From the NCBI RefSeq assembly GCF_014305095.1, contig NZ_JACRUI010000001.1, forward strand, positions 729,695 to 793,694: a DNA stretch of 64,000 nucleotides, given 5' to 3'. The position numbers were made by a program, and so were the translations under genes. Shown here piece after piece: positions 1 to 8,852 of the stretch (its first letter is position 1; the number at the start of each line of letters is the position of its first letter). The notes beneath the pieces were generated by a model. The model was not told the origin of the DNA. It ran no database searches and worked only from the letters and a program-made list of their open reading frames with translations. Source of the DNA: Flavobacterium kayseriense (lineage in GTDB: Bacteria; Bacteroidota; Bacteroidia; Flavobacteriales; Flavobacteriaceae).

Positions 1-134
1 GTATTTAAACCACAAGTAATTGTATTGTAGTGTTTTGTGTTTTTTTTAAAGTAGTAAAATAGTAGGCGATTTAGAAAAAAACCTTTGTTTATTTTGTTTA
101 TTTCTTCTGTTTTTGAGGACGGATTAACGATTAA

Positions 135-1781
135 CTAAAGTTCTGAACTACCAATTGAAATTAGTTTTGATTCAAATTCTTCTCGTGGACCTTTGGATTT
201 GTTTTTTAGTAAAGAGCGATAATTGTAAATTGTAGAAACGGAATATCTTAAAAAAGTGGCAATTTTAGCGCTATCTTTTATACCCAAACGAATTAAGGCA
301 ACAATACGTAATTCGGTATTTAGGAGTTCACCTTCCTTGAGTTGTGTTAATTCTTTGTCAATCAATAGCGATTCAAATTGTATTATAAAATCGGGAAACA
401 ATTGCAAAAAGGTGCGATCGAAGTTGTTGTAAAACTCGGTTAGTTCTTCTGTAATAAATTGTTTAGACTGTACGGCATCTAGTAGCTGATTCATTTTGCC
501 TGCAGTAGCCATCACATTGAGTTTTTTGCGATATCCTTCTAACTTTGCGATATAATCAGAACATTGGTCCATGTACCTACCAATGTAAATTTCTTTTATT
601 CGGTTTGTTTCCGCAAGATTATTATTGGTCTCATTCAACATTAAGTTAGTTGATTGTAAGGTAGTATTAAGGACAACTAATTGCTGGTTGGCGATATGAA
701 TTTCTTTTTGTGCTGCTTTTAGCTGCTTCATTTGCTTGAAAAGTTGGAATAAAGCAATTAATAGAATTACAGTTAGAATGCTCAGACAAACTAAAAACAC
801 AACGAGTTGTTTTTTATTGGTTTCATTTTGCTGCTGATAGGCACCGCTAATTATAGGTAGCATTTTAGAAATTTCGTAAGTGCGTAATCTTGCATTACAA
901 AACAAAGCATCTTCTAAGGAGCGCTGAATATAAAGATAGGCCCGGTCTATATCTCCTTCCTCGTACAAGAGGAACGCCAAGTTACGCAGGGAAATATTTT
1001 CCTTTTTTGAATTCTGTAAATCAGAAATAGCCGAAATGATCAGCCATTTTTTCTGTTCCTCACGATTCCCTTTTTTTTGATAAATAGTCGAAATGATATA
1101 AGCAAAAACAGCTCGGTTAGGGTCGTCTAATTTTAGAGATTCAAAGGGAACTTTTAAATAGAGGATGGCTTGATCGTAAACTCCTTTTTCTATTAGTGCT
1201 TCGGATGTATTTATCGTGTATTCATTTGTTTGCTTTTTAACATAAATCAATGCTGAATCTCGGTATTTCTTTACCAAGGATAAATAGTTGTTTTTTTCAT
1301 AATTCGAACTAGCATAGTCTGCCATGTAGCCGTAAATACTACGATTGATATTGTAGTAGGCGCCTTTTAACCCAGGGCTTTTGTCCACTGTTTTTGTAGA
1401 GAGAATATCAATAGCCTCCTTGTACATTCCTAGCGTTCCCATTATAGAGGCTAGGTCTAAATAGGATTGGTTTGTTGTGTTAAAATCATTTATTTTTAGG
1501 GCTATAGCAACATTTTTTCGTGCATATGCAAGAGCTGAATCTGATTTGTACAAACGATATTCCTCGTAAAGTAGTCGAGAAAGGATTTGTTTTTCGGTTT
1601 CAGTTGCGCTGGAATTAAATTGTTTTTTTAGAGCAGCTATTTGTGCTTCTTTTTGCGTTGTATACTGCCCTATATTTGCAATTGTTTGATCTAGTTCTTG
1701 CAATAAAGCAGTTGTATTGTCTTGGGACAAAACGATTGTGGGAAAAAATAAAATTAAAATAACTAGTAGCAAGCGATTCAT
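135..1781 (-). CDS. DUF6377-type membrane-anchored TPR/HTH regulator
   Basis: This 548-residue protein starts with a signal peptide ending near FLSQ-like residues 15-19. A long helical TPR-like region follows (about 30-320), then one strong membrane segment (about 325-346), a Leu/Asn-rich coiled coil (about 350-400) and a C-terminal DUF6377 region. The last 60 residues resemble a LuxR-like helix-turn-helix (SAKIATFLRYSVSTIYNYRS). The architecture matches Bacteroidota regulators that place periplasmic TPRs and a cytoplasmic DNA-binding domain on one chain. Signal and target genes cannot be read from the sequence. It is transcribed away from hflX, with a 235-base gap between them. Family assignment is from recognition and the function is inferred. 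Confidence 0.8.
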   Translation of the reverse strand: MNRLLLVILILFFPTIVLSQDNTTALLQELDQTIANIGQYTTQKEAQIAALKKQFNSSATETEKQILSRLLYEEYRLYKSDSALAYARKNVAIALKINDFNTTNQSYLDLASIMGTLGMYKEAIDILSTKTVDKSPGLKGAYYNINRSIYGYMADYASSNYEKNNYLSLVKKYRDSALIYVKKQTNEYTINTSEALIEKGVYDQAILYLKVPFESLKLDDPNRAVFAYIISTIYQKKGNREEQKKWLIISAISDLQNSKKENISLRNLAFLLYEEGDIDRAYLYIQRSLEDALFCNARLRTYEISKMLPIISGAYQQQNETNKKQLVVFLVCLSILTVILLIALFQLFKQMKQLKAAQKEIHIANQQLVVLNTTLQSTNLMLNETNNNLAETNRIKEIYIGRYMDQCSDYIAKLEGYRKKLNVMATAGKMNQLLDAVQSKQFITEELTEFYNNFDRTFLQLFPDFIIQFESLLIDKELTQLKEGELLNTELRIVALIRLGIKDSAKIATFLRYSVSTIYNYRSLLKNKSKGPREEFESKLISIGSSEL

Positions 1782-1992
1782 TAAACCTAAATTAAAGTAG
1801 TGTAAAAATAGATAAAATAATGTACTATTAGTTTGTATAAACCTACTCTTTATTCGAGTTAAGAAGATTGGTAATTATGTAATTTAACTTTGGTTGAGAT
1901 TATGAAATGTGCGGCTAACGCTTTAAAAATAAATAATAGTTTCATTTATGTTAATAAAAATGCATAAATTACATAAGTCACTTACAAATTAT

Positions 1993-2000
1993 TAAATTTG
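1993..2000 (+). promoter_or_regulatory. -7 element of the hflX promoter
   Basis: TAAATTTG matches the Bacteroidota -7 consensus TAnnTTTG and lies 16 bases before the hflX start codon. No clear -33 TTTG/TTG is visible at the right distance. The rest of the 1782-2016 gap is AT-rich with nothing else recognisable. Confidence 0.45.
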
Positions 2001-2016
2001 TATCTTATTAGATATT

Positions 2017-3267
2017 ATGTTAGAAAAAGAAGTACTAAATTTTGAAAAAACAGCCATTGTTGGTATCGTAACTCAAAATCAAAGCGAAGAGAAACTTAAG
2101 GAGTATCTTGATGAACTAGAGTTTTTGACCTATACTGCTGGCGGGGAAGTCGTAAAGCGTTTTTCTCAAAAAATGGAACGACCAAACCCCAAAACTTTTA
2201 TGGGAACTGGTAAAATTGAAGAAATTCATGCGTATGTGAAGGAAAACGGAATCTCAACATTGATTTTTGATGATGAACTAACGCCTTCACAACAGAAGAA
2301 TATTTCAAAAATAATAGTAGAGTGTAAAATACTAGATAGAACACACCTTATACTTGATATTTTTGCACAACGTGCCGAGACTTCCTATGCGAGGACTCAG
2401 GTTGAGCTAGCGCAATGTATTTATATGTTGCCAAGATTATCTGGACTTTGGACACACCTTGAACGCCAAAAAGGGGGAATTGGAATGCGTGGACCTGGGG
2501 AGACAGAAATTGAAACTGACCGTCGTATTGTTAGAGATAGGATTGCTTTATTGAAAGATAAAATTAAAGCAATTGACAAACAAATGGGAACACAGCGAGG
2601 TAATCGCGGTTCTATGGTTCGTGTTGCCTTGGTAGGATACACCAATGTTGGGAAATCAACCTTGATGAATGCCGTAGGGAAAAGCGATGTTTTTGTAGAG
2701 AACAAATTGTTTGCAACTCTAGACACTACCGTTCGTAAAGTAGTGATCAAAAACCTGCCATTTTTACTTTCGGATACAGTAGGTTTCATTCGTAAACTGC
2801 CTACAATGTTGGTTGATTCTTTCAAGAGTACGCTAGATGAGGTTCGTGAAGCCGATTTACTCTTGCATGTTGTTGATATTTCACATCCTGAATTTGAAGA
2901 TCATATTGCATCAGTGAATCAAACGTTGTTAGATATTAAGGCTAACGACAAACCAGTAATAATGGTTTTCAATAAAATCGATGCTTACAAACATCTTACG
3001 ATAGACGAAGATGATTTAATGACGGAAAAAACACCAAGGCATAACACACTTCAAGAGTGGAAAGCAACTTGGATGGGTCGCGTAGGAGAGGAAAATGCAT
3101 TGTTTATATCGGCAACCAACAAAGAAAACTTCGAAGAGTTTAGAGAACGCGTTTACGAAGCCGTGAGACACATACACATCACACGTTTCCCGTACAATAA
3201 GTTTTTATATCCTGATTACAAAGACGCTGTCGAGAAAGAAGTCGATGAAGACGAAGAAATCGAATAA
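2017..3267 (+). CDS. hflX: Ribosome-associated GTPase HflX
   Basis: HflX is a conserved GTPase that binds the 50S subunit and splits stalled or stressed ribosomes. The 416 residues show the HflX N-terminal domain (about 10-130), the linker signature GPGETEIETDRR near 158-169, a P-loop GYTNVGKST near 206-214, the G3 motif DTVGF near 254-258 and the G4 motif NKID near 322-325. Length is normal for the family. It is a single gene with its own probable promoter and a hairpin terminator at 3469-3502, beyond a run of short repeats. Confidence 0.97.
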   Translation: MLEKEVLNFEKTAIVGIVTQNQSEEKLKEYLDELEFLTYTAGGEVVKRFSQKMERPNPKTFMGTGKIEEIHAYVKENGISTLIFDDELTPSQQKNISKIIVECKILDRTHLILDIFAQRAETSYARTQVELAQCIYMLPRLSGLWTHLERQKGGIGMRGPGETEIETDRRIVRDRIALLKDKIKAIDKQMGTQRGNRGSMVRVALVGYTNVGKSTLMNAVGKSDVFVENKLFATLDTTVRKVVIKNLPFLLSDTVGFIRKLPTMLVDSFKSTLDEVREADLLLHVVDISHPEFEDHIASVNQTLLDIKANDKPVIMVFNKIDAYKHLTIDEDDLMTEKTPRHNTLQEWKATWMGRVGEENALFISATNKENFEEFRERVYEAVRHIHITRFPYNKFLYPDYKDAVEKEVDEDEEIE

Positions 3268-3296
3268 TCGCAATTAGTTATTTCAAAAACAATCTA

Positions 3297-3452
3297 GTCA
3301 GTTCTAGCGCTGTCCAGAATACCGATGTAATTTCAAGCTCTGTCTAGAATAATGTTGTCAGTTCGAGCGGAGTCGAGAACCGTCAGTTGTGCTAATAAAC
3401 AAGTTGTTAAGAAACGATTAATAGTTTGTCAGTTCGAGCGGAGTCGAGAGCC
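3297..3452 (+). repeat. Cluster of four copies of the GTTCGAGCGGAGTCGAGAAC repeat (family B)
   Basis: Two near-perfect copies lie at 3356-3381 and 3428-3452 (GTCAGTTCGAGCGGAGTCGA core). Two decayed copies lie at 3297-3320 and 3331-3350. All point the same way, in the transcribed 3' region of hflX ahead of its terminator. The same family recurs inverted at 10441-10549. No coding potential is expected. Confidence 0.8.
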
Positions 3453-3468
3453 ACACTAAATACAATCC

Positions 3469-3502
3469 AATCCCTTTTGAGTCATCATTAGGGATTTTTT
3501 TT
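3469..3502 (+). terminator. Probable rho-independent terminator of hflX
   Basis: AATCCCT (3469-3475) pairs with AGGGATT (3490-3496), and the 3' arm runs into eight consecutive T residues. The T-tract abuts structured repeat copy 1. Confidence 0.65.
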
Positions 3503-3610
3503 GGGCATGCCCCAGCTTCCACTTCGTTGCAGCTGCGTCAGGCTGTTCGTTGCAATCTTTTATTCCGTTACACTACATAAAAGGATTTCCACTGCCATCC
3601 TTCATGCGAG
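3503..3610 (+). repeat. Structured 3'-region repeat (family A), copy 1
   Basis: This is the divergent member of a four-copy family (others at 10577-10656, 42616-42695 and 60613-60690). The conserved segment CTGTTCGTTGCAAT precedes a 7-bp hairpin CTTTTAT/ATAAAAG (3557-3563 with 3577-3583), and GATTTCCACTGCCAT follows. AGG (3540-3542) can pair with CCT (3599-3601) where other copies use CCCG/CGGG. An extra 5' arm begins with the palindrome GGGCATGCCC, and GCATG can pair with CATGC at 3603-3607. From 3611 to 3750 I see nothing further of note. Confidence 0.7.
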
Positions 3611-3750
3611 ACCTGACACAATTGAAGCTAATTTTAAACTTTTTCAAAAATAGATATGAAATAAATTGCGATATTTGAAATTGTAGACCAAGGAAGTAAG
3701 GTAATTGTATGATTTCATTACTACCAAATAAATTTCTTAAAGTAAATAAT

Positions 3751-4212
3751 ATGCGTTTAACAGAGCTAGAAGGAAGAGCGAACAAAGTAGACAACGATAA
3801 AGCACAAGCTAAAGTTGCCCGGTTTAAGTCGCTTTTAATAGAATTAGAAAAAAAAGAGTTGCCGGATACAATTGTTGCTGCAATCAATCAAGAGGTTCAG
3901 GAATTAAATACAACAGTAGGTACGGATGGTGATTTTAGTAAATTATTAAAAAAGAAACAAAGTGCCATTATCAGTTTAGTGGAAAAACAAGTTAAAATTG
4001 TACCTCTACATTATTATCGTACTATGTGGATGGCCTTAGGAATGTCTGTTTTTGGCTTACCGCTAGGAGTTGCGTTGGGTGCTATTTTGAGTAATATGGG
4101 CCTTTTAGGTATCGGATTGCCTATAGGTATGGGTATTGGTATATTGGTTGGTACTAGATTAGACATGAAAGCAAAAAATGAAAACAGACAATTAAATATC
4201 GAGATCAAGTAG
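3751..4212 (+). CDS. Hypothetical small protein with C-terminal membrane hairpin
   Basis: I do not recognise a named family. The 153-residue protein has a charged helical N-terminal half with coiled-coil character (about 1-85). Two closely spaced hydrophobic, Gly-rich segments follow (about 92-138, with repeated G-x-G-I-G patterns resembling glycine zippers) and a short charged tail. This suggests a membrane-inserted hairpin with a cytoplasmic coiled-coil domain. I chose ATG 3751 because the sequence from there (MRLTELEG) looks like a normal soluble N-terminus. An in-frame ATG at 3709 would add 14 residues. It ends before the terminator at 4251-4289. Confidence 0.6.
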   Translation: MRLTELEGRANKVDNDKAQAKVARFKSLLIELEKKELPDTIVAAINQEVQELNTTVGTDGDFSKLLKKKQSAIISLVEKQVKIVPLHYYRTMWMALGMSVFGLPLGVALGAILSNMGLLGIGLPIGMGIGILVGTRLDMKAKNENRQLNIEIK

Positions 4213-4250
4213 CCAAGAAATAAGCTTTTGATGCCATGTTAGAATTGTTA

Positions 4251-4289
4251 AAAAATCCCTTTTCGAATAAAATTCAAAAAGGGATTTTT
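4251..4289. terminator. Bidirectional terminator between convergent genes
   Basis: AAAAATCCCTTTT (4251-4263) pairs with AAAAAGGGATTTTT (4276-4289) around a 12-base loop. A-run and T-run flanks let it serve both the plus-strand membrane protein gene and the minus-strand DUF3078 gene. Confidence 0.8.
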
Positions 4290-4310
4290 AATATAATTAG
4301 TTCATAATGT

Positions 4311-5162
4311 CTAGAAACCATAGTTAACACCTAATCCAAATAATTCTCTTACCTGAACTGCTTTCACAGAGTTGTCATCATAAATAGCTTGTAAGGCTAC
4401 ATTTGCGGTAAGATATTTATTGATTTTCATAACGACATTCATTTGGTAATCAATATCAATATTCTCCGGATGATCTAAATAATTAGAATACATGTTTAAT
4501 CTATTTTCGATAGACACATTGGTCATTAAATTGAATTTGTAATACGCAGTTATACTGGCTCCAAATTCAAAACGAGTTGTATCGCCTTGCAATACTCCAA
4601 AAGAAGGTCCAAGATCAGTAAAGTGACTATCAACTATTATTAATTTGGCAGCAGCAGGAGCGAAATTAACGCTGACATTATTGTTTTTCTTCCATAATAC
4701 ACCAGGCCCCATTTGGAAATAAGCTGGAGAGAAAAAGTGTGAAATGCGTAAATCATTTTTGTCTAATCCGGTGTCCATTTGGCTTTTAAAGTTGAAGTAA
4801 GCAGAATAATACCAATTAGGAGCTTTAGATTTTTTCCCCAAAATACTATTTAGCTCTAAACGATCATCGGTTTTGGCTGTTTTTTCATCTCCCTTTATTT
4901 TACTTAAACCATAAGCTAGGATGAATTTGTTATCCCATACTACATCGTCTTTTTTATAATTCAGATCGTAATTCAAACCAAAATTTCCTGCTATATTAGA
5001 GGTACCACCTCCAAGCCACTGTTTGTTGTATGATGACTGATTAAAAAGTAAGGAAATAGTTCCTTTAGAAGTCCAAGTTTTAATGCTATCCTTTGTGACT
5101 TCTTGCGCTTTAACATTGCTAAGCGTTGTTAAAAACAAAATAAGAAACAGTAATTTTTTCAT
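4311..5162 (-). CDS. DUF3078 outer-membrane beta-barrel protein
   Basis: The 283-residue protein has an N-terminal signal peptide (hydrophobic LLFLILFLTTL, cleavage near VKAQ). Alternating aromatic/hydrophobic strands follow and it ends in FGLGVNYGF, whose terminal aromatic residue is typical of outer-membrane barrels. It matches the DUF3078 family, found almost only in Bacteroidota; function is unknown. It is the last gene of the minus-strand run that begins with sufS, 20 bases after DUF2480. A role in iron-sulfur biology is not supported beyond position. Confidence 0.8.
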   Translation of the reverse strand: MKKLLFLILFLTTLSNVKAQEVTKDSIKTWTSKGTISLLFNQSSYNKQWLGGGTSNIAGNFGLNYDLNYKKDDVVWDNKFILAYGLSKIKGDEKTAKTDDRLELNSILGKKSKAPNWYYSAYFNFKSQMDTGLDKNDLRISHFFSPAYFQMGPGVLWKKNNNVSVNFAPAAAKLIIVDSHFTDLGPSFGVLQGDTTRFEFGASITAYYKFNLMTNVSIENRLNMYSNYLDHPENIDIDYQMNVVMKINKYLTANVALQAIYDDNSVKAVQVRELFGLGVNYGF

Positions 5163-5182
5163 AGTTTAGTTTTTATGTTGAT

Positions 5183-5689
5183 CTATTTTTTTGCTTTATA
5201 CAAAGGTACTGCAGAGCATGCTTCGCCGTACATAATGCTGCGAGCGTAAGGTTGTAAAAATTGAGCAGCAAGTATGTAAGCTCTTGTTGGTACTGGTTTT
5301 TTAGAACAGCCTTTAATGATGGTAGCTTTATTTTGGTATTGACTATAATCTAATTGTGGTAGTAAGGCTTCGTATAACGAAGCATTTAGATCTTCGATAG
5401 AACCATTTACAATTTTTTTAGTATATGGAGCTAATTGAACCGCCACTAAAATGGATGCCCAAGCAGGTACAATAGCGTCAGTGCTGCAATTGATAGCGAC
5501 ATAATGGTCTTGGTACTGTGACCAATCATGATTTTTGAGGTGCTCTCTAAAGTCTTTTTCTCTTAATAAAAAGCCTTCAATCAGCCATTGTGCAATATCA
5601 ATTTGAGTTCTAATACCAGTAGGATAATGGTCTTCAAGGTCAAAAACCTCTAGGGTGCTTGCTGCAACTTTATTTATTATTTCTTCCAT
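5183..5689 (-). CDS. DUF2480 family protein
   Basis: This 168-residue soluble protein matches DUF2480, a Bacteroidota family often found beside SUF genes. It has no signal peptide. Conserved features include the Asp/Trp-rich N-terminus (LEDHYPTG), the CSTDAIVPAW segment and GCSKKPVP, with Cys residues near 90 and 146 that could be metal or redox ligands (my inference). It sits 81 bases downstream of sufT, a gap filled by a heptad repeat and a long hairpin. Confidence 0.8.
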   Translation of the reverse strand: MEEIINKVAASTLEVFDLEDHYPTGIRTQIDIAQWLIEGFLLREKDFREHLKNHDWSQYQDHYVAINCSTDAIVPAWASILVAVQLAPYTKKIVNGSIEDLNASLYEALLPQLDYSQYQNKATIIKGCSKKPVPTRAYILAAQFLQPYARSIMYGEACSAVPLYKAKK

Positions 5690-5691
5690 TT

Positions 5692-5755
5692 TTTAAGTCT
5701 TTAAGTCTTAAAGTCAAAAGTCATAAATTAGCTGGCTTGCTAGTTTATGACTTTT
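5692..5755. repeat. Heptad repeat and 17-bp hairpin in the sufT-DUF2480 gap
   Basis: Degenerate 7-base units (AAGTCTT, AAAGTCA and similar) run from 5694 to 5720. They enter a near-perfect hairpin: AAAAGTCATAAA (5716-5727) pairs with TTTATGACTTTT (5744-5755), extended by TTAGC with GCTAG, closing a six-base loop. Read on the minus strand this lies just upstream of the DUF2480 start codon. It may act as a processing or partial termination site. Confidence 0.6.
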
Positions 5756-5770
5756 ACCTTTTGTACTAAT

Positions 5771-6094
5771 TTAAAGCATTCCTAATTCTAGTTTTGCTTC
5801 TTCGCTCATTAGATCTTTACTCCATGGTGGGTCAAAAGTAATTTCAACTTCAGCATCCTTCACGTTTTTGATCGATTTCACTTTATCTTCAACTTCTCTT
5901 GGTAAACTTTCGGCCACGGGACAGTTAGGTGAAGTAAGTGTCATTAATATTTTTACTTCATAATCCGTATTTACCATAACGTCGTAGATTAATCCCAACT
6001 CGTAGATGTCTACTGGAATCTCTGGATCATATATCGTTTTTAATGTTTTTACGATTGATTCGCCTAATGCGGTAGTGTCTATTTCTTGCTCCAT
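5771..6094 (-). CDS. sufT: SufT/MIP18-like iron-sulfur maturation protein (DUF59)
   Basis: This 107-residue protein consists of one MIP18/DUF59 domain. It shows DPEIPVDIYELGLIYDV near 23-39 and the conserved Cys segment TSPNCPVAE near 54-62. Members assist Fe-S cluster maturation or delivery. The gene belongs to the SUF cluster downstream of sufE, separated from it by the GxxExxY gene. The length is complete for the short single-domain form. The symbol rests on domain and context. Confidence 0.88.
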   Translation of the reverse strand: MEQEIDTTALGESIVKTLKTIYDPEIPVDIYELGLIYDVMVNTDYEVKILMTLTSPNCPVAESLPREVEDKVKSIKNVKDAEVEITFDPPWSKDLMSEEAKLELGML

Positions 6095-6241
6095 TTTGTT
6101 TTTTGTTTAAATGTTTTAAACATATAAGTCATATTAGTTTTTTTTGAAAGTAAAACAAAGTGATTATAAGTTTTTATTTTTTTTATGATTTAAATTTAAA
6201 ATTTGTATTGATGACTAATATGATTATCATTTAACAATTTA

Positions 6242-6655
6242 TTAATCTTCGAGTCTCCGATATAATTCATTTACGAAAGTTTTTTGACCTTCATAAAAAA
6301 TATTTTTTACATTGAAATTGATCATTAATCCAATTGGCACATCTAGTAAGGTCATATAGGTTAGCAATTGTGCTTCAAAAATTGGATTTATTCCATTTAC
6401 GGATTTTAACTCGACTACTAAACTATTTTCAATAAGTAAATCGCATCTTAGTTTTGATTCTAAATCATGTCCTTTATATTTTAGAGGAACTAGTAGTTCA
6501 GACGTAAAACCTATTTTCCGTAATTCTAATTCTTTTTTTAAGCATTGGTGATAAACAGATTCCAAAAGGCCTGGGCCAATACTTTTATGAACTTCAATGG
6601 CAGCTCCATTTACTTGATAGACTAAATCTTTGAGATAACTCTTTGTAAGCTTCAT
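6242..6655 (-). CDS. GxxExxY family protein
   Basis: The 137-residue protein carries the defining motif GPGLLESVY near 27-35. It also has a PD-(D/E)XK-like pattern: D (RCDLLIENS near 90) followed by ELKSV (near 101-105). These proteins are widespread in Bacteroidota, often scattered as single genes, and their function is unproven; a nuclease-like fold is suggested by the motifs. It sits between sufE and sufT on the same strand with gaps of 94 and 147 bases, so it looks like an insertion in the SUF cluster. Confidence 0.85.
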   Translation of the reverse strand: MKLTKSYLKDLVYQVNGAAIEVHKSIGPGLLESVYHQCLKKELELRKIGFTSELLVPLKYKGHDLESKLRCDLLIENSLVVELKSVNGINPIFEAQLLTYMTLLDVPIGLMINFNVKNIFYEGQKTFVNELYRRLED

Positions 6656-6749
6656 TACTATCGGTTTTACTATTGATTAGTGTAAAAATAGTATAGGTTA
6701 ATCAAATATTTAGAAAGAAACTTATCTGACTTCTATGTTCAGATTGAAA

Positions 6750-7169
6750 TTAGTTTTTAGCATTGAATGCCAAAGCATACATCTTTATATTCTTAATCAT
6801 CGATACTAATCCGTTAGCGCGAGTAGGTGATAAATGTTCTTTTAATCCTATTTGATCAATAAATTCCATGTCGGCTGCAATGATATCTTGCGGACTCTGA
6901 TTAGAAAAAACCCGAATCAATATCGCAATTATTCCTTTAGTCAAAATAGCATCACTATCCGCAGTAAAAACAATAGTATCACTATTTTGTTCTCCTTGTA
7001 GCCATACTTTCGACTGACATCCTTTGATTAAATTGTTATCCGTTTTGAATTCTTCTTTGATCAAAGGTAAATTTTTACCTAAATCGATAATGTATTCGTA
7101 ACGTTGCATCCAATCATCAAACATGGAAAATTCATCAACTATTTCTGCTTGTATATCTTTAATCTTCAT
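6750..7169 (-). CDS. sufE: Cysteine desulfuration protein SufE
   Basis: SufE accepts the persulfide sulfur from SufS and passes it to the SufBCD scaffold. The 139-residue protein has the active-site Cys51 in LIKGCQSKVWL, the same numbering as in E. coli SufE, and the family C-terminal GLKEHLSPTRANGLVSM region. Its start overlaps the end of the upstream lipoprotein gene by 11 bases, so the two are probably translationally coupled. Confidence 0.96.
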   Translation of the reverse strand: MKIKDIQAEIVDEFSMFDDWMQRYEYIIDLGKNLPLIKEEFKTDNNLIKGCQSKVWLQGEQNSDTIVFTADSDAILTKGIIAILIRVFSNQSPQDIIAADMEFIDQIGLKEHLSPTRANGLVSMIKNIKMYALAFNAKN

Positions 7170-7602
7170 CGCTTTGTTTTACAAATGAGTTAATCTTTGT
7201 CACTAATTTTTTTATTTCTACAGGAGGAAAACCATGGTCAAAACTTGGTGTTTCATAGGTACTTCCTTGGTATGTTATTTTTAGGTTGGCAATTGCTGCC
7301 CCATCGTAAAATCGTTTTTCAGTTGGTGATTTCAAATCTTTGATTTCCTCTAGATTGATGTCGTCAAACAATTGGATTAAATTTTTCCAATCTGCTTCTG
7401 AAATTTTTGTTGGGGTACCTTTCTCTTTTTGCCCTCGTTCTTTTATTACAGTTACCATTTGTTTTTCGATAATAACTTTTTGATAAAAGCCTCTCGTATT
7501 CGCTGTGTACTCAATTACTGCTGCATTGATATCTTGATTGTTACTACTGTCACATCCTTTGCTAAGGAATATTGTCAAAAATAATAGGGAAAGTAGTTTC
7601 AT
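7159..7602 (-). CDS. Small conserved lipoprotein between sufS and sufE
   Basis: The 147-residue protein starts with a hydrophobic signal and a Cys in LSKGC (residue 17) followed by Ser/Asn-rich residues, which suggests a lipoprotein although the lipobox is not perfect. The remainder looks like a small globular periplasmic or surface domain. I recognise no named family. It is sandwiched between sufS (10 bases upstream) and sufE (11-base overlap), so it is co-transcribed with Fe-S genes. Functional linkage is unproven. Confidence 0.75.
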   Translation of the reverse strand: MKLLSLLFLTIFLSKGCDSSNNQDINAAVIEYTANTRGFYQKVIIEKQMVTVIKERGQKEKGTPTKISEADWKNLIQLFDDINLEEIKDLKSPTEKRFYDGAAIANLKITYQGSTYETPSFDHGFPPVEIKKLVTKINSFVKQSDED

Positions 7603-7612
7603 AATTTTGGTT

Positions 7613-8827
7613 TTAGGATAGCATCATTTGTGCTTTTTTCAAGGCTTCAACTAGGCTATCTATTTCTTCTTTTGTATTATAGAAAGAAAAGGAAGCCCGA
7701 ATGGTGCCCGGAATGTTAAAATAAGTCATAATTGGCTGAGCACAGTGGTGTCCTGTACGAACTGCTATTCCTAATTTGTCAATTATCGTACCAATGTCGT
7801 AAGGATGAATTCCTTCAATGTTAAACGAGATTACAGAGGTTTTTTCTTTGGCAGTACCAAATATGCGTAATCCCTCAATTTCTAGCAGACGTTTTGTACC
7901 ATACTCAAGTAATTCAAGTTCTTGTTGTTGTATGTTGTCAAAACCTACTTCGTTCATATAATCAATTGCAGTACCCAAAACAATTCCACCTGCAATATTA
8001 GGGGTTCCTGCTTCGAACTTATGAGGCAATTCAGCATATGTTGTTTTTTCAAAGGAGACTTCTTTGATCATCTCACCACCACCTTGATAAGGAGGAAGTT
8101 TATTAAGCCATTCTTCTTTACCGAAAAGAATTCCTATTCCTGTTGGTCCACAAATTTTATGTCCAGAGAAAACATAGAAGTCACAATCTAATTCTTGTAC
8201 ATTTGGTTTCAAATGCGGTACTGCTTGTGCACCATCGATTAAAACAGCTGCGCCAACGGTATGTGCTTTATCGATTATGTATTTGATAGGATTCACAGTT
8301 CCTAGTGCGTTCGAAATATGGTTTACGGTAACAATTTTTGTTTTGTCTGACAACAATTTGTCATATTCTGACATGATTAGTTCTCCCTCATCATTCATTG
8401 GGATTACTTTTAATGTTGCTCCCGTTCGTTCACACAACATTTGCCATGGTACAATGTTACTATGATGCTCTAAGGCAGAAACTAAAACTTCATCACCAGG
8501 TTTTAATATAGCTGTAAATCCATTTGCTACCAAATTAACACCAAAGGTTGTTCCCGAAGTAAAAAGTACCTCGTGCAAATGTTTAGCATTAAGATGGTTT
8601 TGAATTTTACCACGTGAAATTTCATAAGCATCAGTTGCTAATTGACTTAAGGTATGAACACCACGATGTATATTAGCATTGATTTCTTGATAGTATTTTG
8701 AGATAGCATCTATAACCACTTGTGGTTTTTGAGAGGTTGCTCCGTTGTCGAAGTATACTAAGGGTTTTCCATTAACTTTTTGAGAAAGAATAGGAAAATC
8801 GGCTCTTATTTTTTGAATATCTAGCAT
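7613..8827 (-). CDS. sufS: Cysteine desulfurase SufS
   Basis: SufS is a PLP enzyme that converts L-cysteine to L-alanine and a protein-bound persulfide for Fe-S assembly. The 404-residue sequence shows the PLP Lys224 in FSGHKICGP, the active Cys362 in RTGHHCAQP, and a His/Asp pair (EHHSN near 120-124, LIDGAQAVPH near 196-205). Length and motifs match the group II (SufS) type. It starts the downstream half of the SUF cluster with its own -7 element at 8853-8860, because a plus-strand hydrolase gene separates it from sufD. Confidence 0.97.
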   Translation of the reverse strand: MLDIQKIRADFPILSQKVNGKPLVYFDNGATSQKPQVVIDAISKYYQEINANIHRGVHTLSQLATDAYEISRGKIQNHLNAKHLHEVLFTSGTTFGVNLVANGFTAILKPGDEVLVSALEHHSNIVPWQMLCERTGATLKVIPMNDEGELIMSEYDKLLSDKTKIVTVNHISNALGTVNPIKYIIDKAHTVGAAVLIDGAQAVPHLKPNVQELDCDFYVFSGHKICGPTGIGILFGKEEWLNKLPPYQGGGEMIKEVSFEKTTYAELPHKFEAGTPNIAGGIVLGTAIDYMNEVGFDNIQQQELELLEYGTKRLLEIEGLRIFGTAKEKTSVISFNIEGIHPYDIGTIIDKLGIAVRTGHHCAQPIMTYFNIPGTIRASFSFYNTKEEIDSLVEALKKAQMMLS

Positions 8828-8852
8828 AATTATTTAGAATAAATTCTTAACA

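Noticed and set aside
1-134. Possible feature at the left edge
   Set aside because: AT-rich sequence downstream of the DUF6377 gene with no open frame, hairpin or promoter match that I could support.
2421-2825. A 134-residue minus-strand frame inside hflX
   Set aside because: It lies fully within a certain gene and shows no family motifs. Similar shadows occur inside mfd, batB, pheS and others.
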